Shown piece after piece: positions 29,374 to 34,703 of a DNA stretch of 34,703 nucleotides. Every line of letters starts with the position of its first letter. The stretch's first letter is position 1. The DNA comes from Darksidea phi (lineage: Eukaryota > Ascomycota > Dothideomycetes > Pleosporales > Lentitheciaceae). A model generated the notes under the pieces. That model did not search any database, was not told the origin of the DNA, and saw nothing but the letters and a program-made list of their open reading frames with translations. Location: the NCBI GenBank assembly GCA_030770425.1, contig JASJFT010000330.1:1-34703 (forward strand). The letters run 5' to 3'. Both the position numbers and the translations under genes were made by a program.

Positions 29374-30020
29374 GGCGCAGGCGGAGACGGGTGTCGGCAG
29401 GTGAATACCTTCTCTTCTCTATCTCTCCTCACTTTGTGACAGACGAGGTTGCCCTTCACGATCGCCAAATCCGCCTATGGGGCCTCGAAGCTCAGAATCG
29501 GTGAGCCCTCCTAAGTTTGCCCTAGAGATCACAAGTTGGCGTGATCAGGATCCCCAACGCAAACATCCTCCCACCTCGACTCCTGGTCGTTCAGCACGCT
29601 AAACGTGGGCGCGCGCATCGTGCAGTGGCCCTTCTACGCTGGTGAATCACACAGCTTCGAGGAGTACATATTCGCAGCCCTTGGAACCTGCGAGTTCGTT
29701 ATCGAGTGCCAGAAGTCGAACCAGTCGACGCAGAGAGATGCACCCGAGACAGCCACGCGGTCGATCGTCGACTTCAAGGACAAAAAGCAGAACGCGAAGA
29801 TGATTGAGATAGTGACGATGCGGGGAATCCACCCTCAAAACTAAGTTTCTACTCTCCTTGCAAAACCTGGGGTCCGAAAACGCGCTCGTGACGACCTTCC
29901 TCGGTGGCCAGCTCGCGCAGGATGTGAGTAACGTGTTGGGGAAGAGGGAGCAGCCTATTCAGAACTTGATGCTGTCTGATGGTAAGAATTGCAGCGCACA
30001 TATGTATGCTTTACACCCTG
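29374..30020 (+). pseudogene. Internally deleted copy of SUMO-activating enzyme subunit AOS1
   Basis: Three blocks of the E1-like subunit Aos1 can be read. The first is SADEVALHDRQIRLWGLEAQ (split by a 42-bp intron, 29401-29442), followed after a 48-bp intron (29501-29548) by RIPNANILP. The second (29630-29835) has EYIFAALGTCEFVIECQKSN, then APETATRSIVDFKDKK and MIEIVTMR. The third, in another frame, has TKFLLSLQNLGSE, FLGGQLAQDVSNVLGKREQP and MYALHP. The stretch between the first and second blocks, which should hold the nucleotide-binding part, is missing or unrecognisable. A further gap and frame change lie near 29838. Intron-like segments are kept, so this is a DNA-level duplicate. A working AOS1 must exist elsewhere in the genome. 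Confidence 0.8.
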
Positions 30021-30922
30021 TCCCGCCGACTGCGGCAGTGCCGCTTGAGGTGCCGGTCATGGTTGTGCGAGAGATGTGCGTTGCTAATGCGAATTGCGTG
30101 ATTAGGGTTACACTGTCGGAGATGTATTGGAAGCTCAAAGGGCGCGATATGGACGTAGTAGGGGTTGGGTTGGGTGAGTAGGGAACGGCGGCGGACATTT
30201 CGGAGAAGCATATTTGAGTGGTATTGGCTCGAGAAATCTGGTGGGTGCAACCATCTCTCCGATTCGTACTAAGTAAAAGTAGCTAGCCTAGTAATATGAT
30301 ATATTACTAAAATAAAGTTAGAGAATTAAGAGAAGAGGATAAGGACAAAGTCTGGTAAGAGAGAAAAGTCAGTATTCTATAAATATTAAAAGTAGTAGGT
30401 TGATGGGGTAAGGAGCGATACCTAATAGAGATAAGTAGGGGACTGCGCTAAGCCGGAAGAGGGAGTTAAAGGCCATATCCCAGAAGGGGAACAGACTAGC
30501 CAAAAACGAAGACATGTCATTGCTCGTCCAGACCAAATTCGAAATGTCTACTGGCCATTGCTGCTTGTGGCTCCGTACTGTATTTGCCCGTATTCTACTG
30601 CCATACTGCATGCGGTCGGGATAGGCTTCCTAAGCTTTAGTAGAAGGACCGACCATAACCCATGCATGCAATGGCGCATTGCGATGGAGGCTGAGGCGTG
30701 CGGCTGTGCTTGTCCCACCTCATCGCTACTTTACTATCTGGCTGCCGTCTCGACCAGCAATGCGCCCTTATACTCTCGTACGGAGACTGCGAAGATATAA
30801 GGCGACGCTGAGGACTCACTAGTGCGCTCAGGTTACAGTCATCGCCCGCCGTTCATTCAATAATCGCCGTCAATCGTCAGCCGCAGTTCTCACACATTAC
30901 TACGACCATTATTACCCACGCC
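30021..30922. other. Intergenic, right edge of accessory block
   Basis: An AT-rich patch (about 30270-30420) lies near the left. No gene is recognised. The last 100 bases are probably promoter and leader of the SEL1-repeat gene. Confidence 0.45.
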
Positions 30923-33107
30923 ATGCCGCTCAAGGGCCTTCTGCATAAGAAAAACAAGTCCAAGGATGAGAACGCGTCCGGCGAGACCGAAAAACCGCCA
31001 ATGCTCTCCCCCAACGTCCCCGAGTTTACCTTTATGCGCACGACGACGCACACGCAAGAAACGATCGAACCACCTAGTCATCCCGGCGACCCGACGCGTC
31101 CACGCGCGCCGCTCCTCTCTCCCCAACCGCGAGGCATCGTGGGCAGGCTCCGGAGACATAGCAATGCCTCACCGACCAGCCCGGGCGCTGAGCAGACCAG
31201 CTTCGCGGAGCGCATGCACTTTGGACGGTCTAGGTCGAGCAGCTCGGTCAATGTGCCGGCGAATCTGCCAGAGGTCGGAGGCGATGGAGTCGCGAGGAAT
31301 GAGGAGGAGGAGGCGAAGTGGGAGAAGCGGGCGACGGTGCTGGTTACATCAAATACCGTGCTGAAGAGCGGGAGTACAACACCCAACATTGAGACTGAGA
31401 ACCCGCTGAGTCCTACTGGGAACAAGAGTAGGAGGTCTAGTTTCAGCCATGTTCCGGATGATGTAGGCATACACAGCTTGGATAATTCTGAAATTGAAGG
31501 CTGACGTTGGGTACAGACCATCCAAGAAGCTATTCGGTTACACGAGAAAGGAAGTAAGTTACTACAAGCAAACTTGGACTCTACAGGGCGCTAAGAGGGC
31601 ATCGAGATCTTGAAGCCTCAACAGCGATGTTTGGCAAGTTGGCGGATCCGAATGGTCCCAATAATGCCCTGAGTCAGGTTCTCTATGGTCTTGCGCTCCG
31701 GTAAGCTGCACCCGTCACTGTACATTGACAGCTGTAACGTCTTCATACCCAAAGTCACGCCCTTGTCCAACCCAACTGTCACTCACAATAGCGCAGACAC
31801 GGCTGGGGGTGCATACCCGACCAAGAGCAAGCCATCAACTACCTATCCATGGCCGCTAACAATAGCGCCGAAGTCGAGAAGATAGCCCTTGATGCCGGCG
31901 TGAAGAAGGGGGGTGCAGCGAAAGGTGAGCTGGTTCTCGCCATGTATGAGTTGGCAAACTGCTACCGCAACGGCTGGGGCATCAAGAAGGATCCGGTGGC
32001 TGCGAAGCAGTATTACGAAACGGCTGCCAACCTGGGTGACACGGACGCCATGAATGAGGTTGCATGGTGTTATGTGGAAGGCTTTGGAACCAAGAAGGAT
32101 AAGGTTAGTAGGTAATTTCGTTCATCGTCGTTGTCCTCCGCGTGCTGGGAATTTGCAGCTGCCTCACCGGTCTGTATAGACAGACATACAGACAGCGCGA
32201 ACGGTCAGCTTGGGATCTGGTCGTCTCCCAACCATCACGCGGAGCTTTTCTGAGACACAGACAATTCCCCTCTCCAGCCTCATTTGTTGGGCTGCAATGT
32301 GGACGAGGCGCGGCTGACGACGTTGTTACGCCTCACAGTTCAAAGCGGCTCAGTTCTTACGGCTTGCCGAGTCCAAGGGAAGTAAGACATTAGGCAATAC
32401 CTGGTGAGTCTATATTCCGCTATCTCTTTTCGTATCGCCATGATCTCCGCGCATCGAGATCTGGGCGGCGATCCTTCTTCCAGCGAAGCAGAGCATCATC
32501 GATGTATCGGTGCCATGGTCACGTTATCCGCATCCCCAACCTATTCCGTCAAACAACAACACACCATCCACAACACCAAGTCAAGCCATCACCACTCGCA
32601 AACCAGGCCTCCAAGGTCGCAATACGCTATATGCAACCCATGGGCCCCCGTTTCAACGCGCATTGCCAAGCACGATCGATAGGCCGACAGCTCTCTAAAA
32701 CGACACACCCTTCGCTTAGCCGACGGCACTGGTCCCTCGCCGCAGCACCCGTCACACACCACCACCACCACGGGCCAACCCATCCCTCGTCATCCCATAC
32801 TATCGGGCCCATCTGGGCGGTTTTGACGCATACACGTGGCGCGCTGTTGTGGCCTCGGTTCCAGAGTCAATAAGCGGGTGATGCGGTCGCGGCCTGCCGA
32901 TGACGGAGGTGCGACGGGAAAGCGTCCGACTGGCAATGCCACGGCACGGGATGTGTGCGTGCATGACGATGTGTTTTATTGATGCCGTTTACTGATGGAG
33001 AAGGACCGACGTCCTCGCGTCGCAGCGAGCGAGTTGACTTCAATTAACCGTGCACGTGCTAATGTTTATACTACAGGATCTGGAAAGACAAGTACAATCC
33101 GAAATAG
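30923..33107 (+). CDS. SEL1-repeat protein, Nif1-like
   Basis: Six exons (30923-31462, 31517-31553, 31607-31700, 31797-32103, 32339-32403, 33077-33107) sum to 1,074 bases and 357 residues. The N-terminal half is Ser/Pro-rich and disordered, with FTFMRTTTHTQETIEPP and FGRSRSSSSVN. The C-terminal part has about three SEL1 repeats: IQEAIRLHEKGN leading to AMFGKLADPNG, VLYGLALRHGWGC, then ELANCYRNGWGIKKDP and EVAWCYVEGFGTKKDK. The last exons supply FKAAQFLRLAESKGSKTLGN and WIWKDKYNPK, the standard end of this family. Fungal relatives are annotated as cell-cycle inhibitor Nif1, named after the fission-yeast partner of the kinase Nim1; the role is inferred. The second intron would use a cgag acceptor, which is unusual. 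The last two introns are 235 and 673 bp, against 53-96 bp for the others. Confidence 0.85.
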
Positions 33108-34663
33108 CCTTCGTCTAGATGGTACCGCCTGCTCCGCTTCGGGATATATCACCCGCCCGTTGCCTATCTTACCCCGCTCCCGCCTACTATACGCTGCTCG
33201 ATCGGTTCCGCGGCAGAATTGGTATTGCTTATTGCGGTATTTCGTTTTGCCTTTGCACTCGCATTTGCTCGTAATTTGTCATTCGTGGCGCAATGTTTAT
33301 CGCATGGGTTTTTACCTTCCTTGTTGCCCTCTTGCGTTGAAGCAGGGTGGCGCGCCTCCCACAATATATTTTTGTAGCTGGAGCTGGAGACAGCTTGGAC
33401 GCTTCTGCATATGGAAGATGTTTTGATCCTGGAGAAACGCGCTTTGGGGGCTTATGCTTAATGCTTATGCTGCTTATGGTCTTGATTTTCATCCTATCAG
33501 AAACTCCTTCTGGGGGCCATTTTTAACTGTGCTGAGAAGATGGGGTGCATCATACGACAAGGCATGTGCGTTGTGGTGGGGTGCAGAAGCGATGGTGGGC
33601 GCACTGTTCTTTTTTTCTGTCTCAGTCTCGCTTCTCTGCGTCTCTTTTGCATATGATCCCACCTCACATGAAGGGGGTGTGAAGGCTAAAAATTGTGCTG
33701 AGTTGTGCTGTACTGTGCTCCTCCGATGCCAAACCCCCCACCCTCTGGCTCAGGAAAATCTCCTCATGCCCACGCGTCGAGCATGTCCACTCAAGTACCC
33801 TGGTGGACTGGTAGGGGATAGATCAGCGAGCGGAACTTCCCCCGTGCTCTCTCCCGCCTCCCCTCTCTTCCTCTTCTATACATGATCTGTAAATACTGTG
33901 TGGCTAGTGGAGAGGTTTGGAGCTACTGCAGTTGCCCTGCCCACCTTTGCATGTATCCCAATTCCTTTCTCGGCCGTATCACAAACATATCACAAACGCG
34001 ACCTATCGGAAGCGTGAGAAATTCGTTAAAATGTCCGAATGATGGATTTTTTCGGGCCATCTGTTGGCGGTGCTGATCCTGTTTCAGGCAGATGCCGAGA
34101 TCGCGGTCGGAGCGTTGTGGCTGGGGGGCTGAGGTGCGTTGAATACGATGGAATGGGATGGGATGGGTCGGGTTGGACGGTGCATGACTTGTGTTTAACG
34201 AGTAATGGATCTGGACTTGGGATCTGGAAGTCGGTGGTGGAGATGGAGGCGAAGGCGTCGTAATCGCCTGAGCGAAGATCATCACGCGTCTTTTGTGTAG
34301 CTAGTACTTTGCGAGAAATCCGCCTCGTGGAGGGCAGCTCTGGGCTAAGTTGAGTTGAGCTGAAGCGAGTTAGGATATACATAGTTCAATACGTGACCCG
34401 ATTCGCAGCGGTCATTAAATCGGCTGCCTAGACTAGTAAAACATCAAAGACCAGACTGAATTGCGCAAGAACGAGAGCAGCGCAGCACACCAAAGCAAGG
34501 CAAGGCAACAGGTCAGCCGCTCGGTGGCCTCAGTTGCTTTCGGTCGCAGACTCGGTCGTGGGGGAGTCTCGCCAACACGCCATATACACAGTATACAGAA
34601 TAGAGCTGGCAAAATCCACCCCAAACCTAAGCTCAACATGCAGTGCATCAACATGGGCACAAA

Positions 34664-34665
<2 letters not shown>
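33108..34665. other. Intergenic, no gene seen
   Basis: This holds the 3' flank of the SEL1-repeat gene, a pyrimidine-rich stretch (about 33838-33882) and a gggatgggatggg-type G-rich stretch near 34155-34176. The ORFs here lack recognisable similarity. A promoter for a gene beyond the window is possible. Confidence 0.5.

Positions 34666-34703
<38 letters not shown>
34666..34703. repeat. (CA)n microsatellite, at least 19 units
   Basis: A perfect CA dinucleotide run reaches the end of the window and may continue beyond it. Confidence 0.97.

Noticed and set aside
29374..30020. AOS1 relic as a retrocopy
   Set aside because: Two intron-like segments with GT/AG borders are retained at places where the protein frame continues.
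31078..31521. Antisense ORF over the first exon of the SEL1-repeat gene
   Set aside because: It is a shadow of the Ser/Pro-rich coding frame.
32502..32873. ORF inside the long last intron of the SEL1-repeat gene
   Set aside because: It is His/Pro/Thr-rich low-complexity sequence without a domain, and overlapping frames are equally open.
33454..33885. 143-codon ORF downstream of the SEL1-repeat gene
   Set aside because: The composition is not protein-like, no motif is visible and no splice context supports it.

Overview
The window is nuclear DNA of a filamentous ascomycete, most likely a dothideomycete. Genes are compact and carry 42-96 bp introns with GT...AG borders. Clear fungal orthologues include TFIIF beta, CSN4, Nsa2, Atp4 and Noc4. 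A fungal-type NACHT-WD40 receptor is present, and several relic genes contain stops explainable by C-to-T change.

Core block, about 1-16,906. It starts with the 3' end of a disordered Pro/Ser-rich protein gene, then a 14-bp minisatellite. TFIIF beta (-) and COP9 signalosome subunit 4 (+) are divergent. Mitochondrial ribosomal protein bL21m (-) and the 60S assembly factor Nsa2 (+) share a 192-bp promoter. A BAHD/Tri3-like acyltransferase (+) and a membrane-anchored alpha/beta-hydrolase-like protein (+) follow. ATP synthase subunit 4 (-) and the 40S assembly factor Noc4 (+) share a 194-bp promoter. A five-finger CCCH protein of the ZC3H3/Red5 type closes the block.

Accessory block, about 16,907-30,900. 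It contains a P450 fragment with frameshifts, cut off at an AT-rich segment, and an orphan WD40 C-terminus. Next comes a large fungal NLR-type (STAND) gene encoding alpha/beta-hydrolase, NACHT and ten WD40 repeats, split by one in-frame TAG. A 271-bp MITE-like inverted-repeat element with an internal tandem duplication follows. Then come an intact DUF6601-like membrane protein gene, a second decayed WD40 C-terminus, and a full-length P450 with two nonsense codons. The last relic is an intron-bearing, internally deleted copy of the SUMO E1 subunit gene AOS1. The divergent NLR and DUF6601-like genes are the most interesting pair, but a functional link between them is only inferred.

Return to core, 30,923-34,703. 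A six-exon SEL1-repeat gene (Nif1-like) has two unusually long 3' introns (235 and 673 bp). It is followed by about 1.6 kb without a recognisable gene, ending in a (CA)n microsatellite at the window edge.

Exon borders were read by eye from splice signals and reading-frame continuity. Family assignments come from recognised motifs, not from a search.
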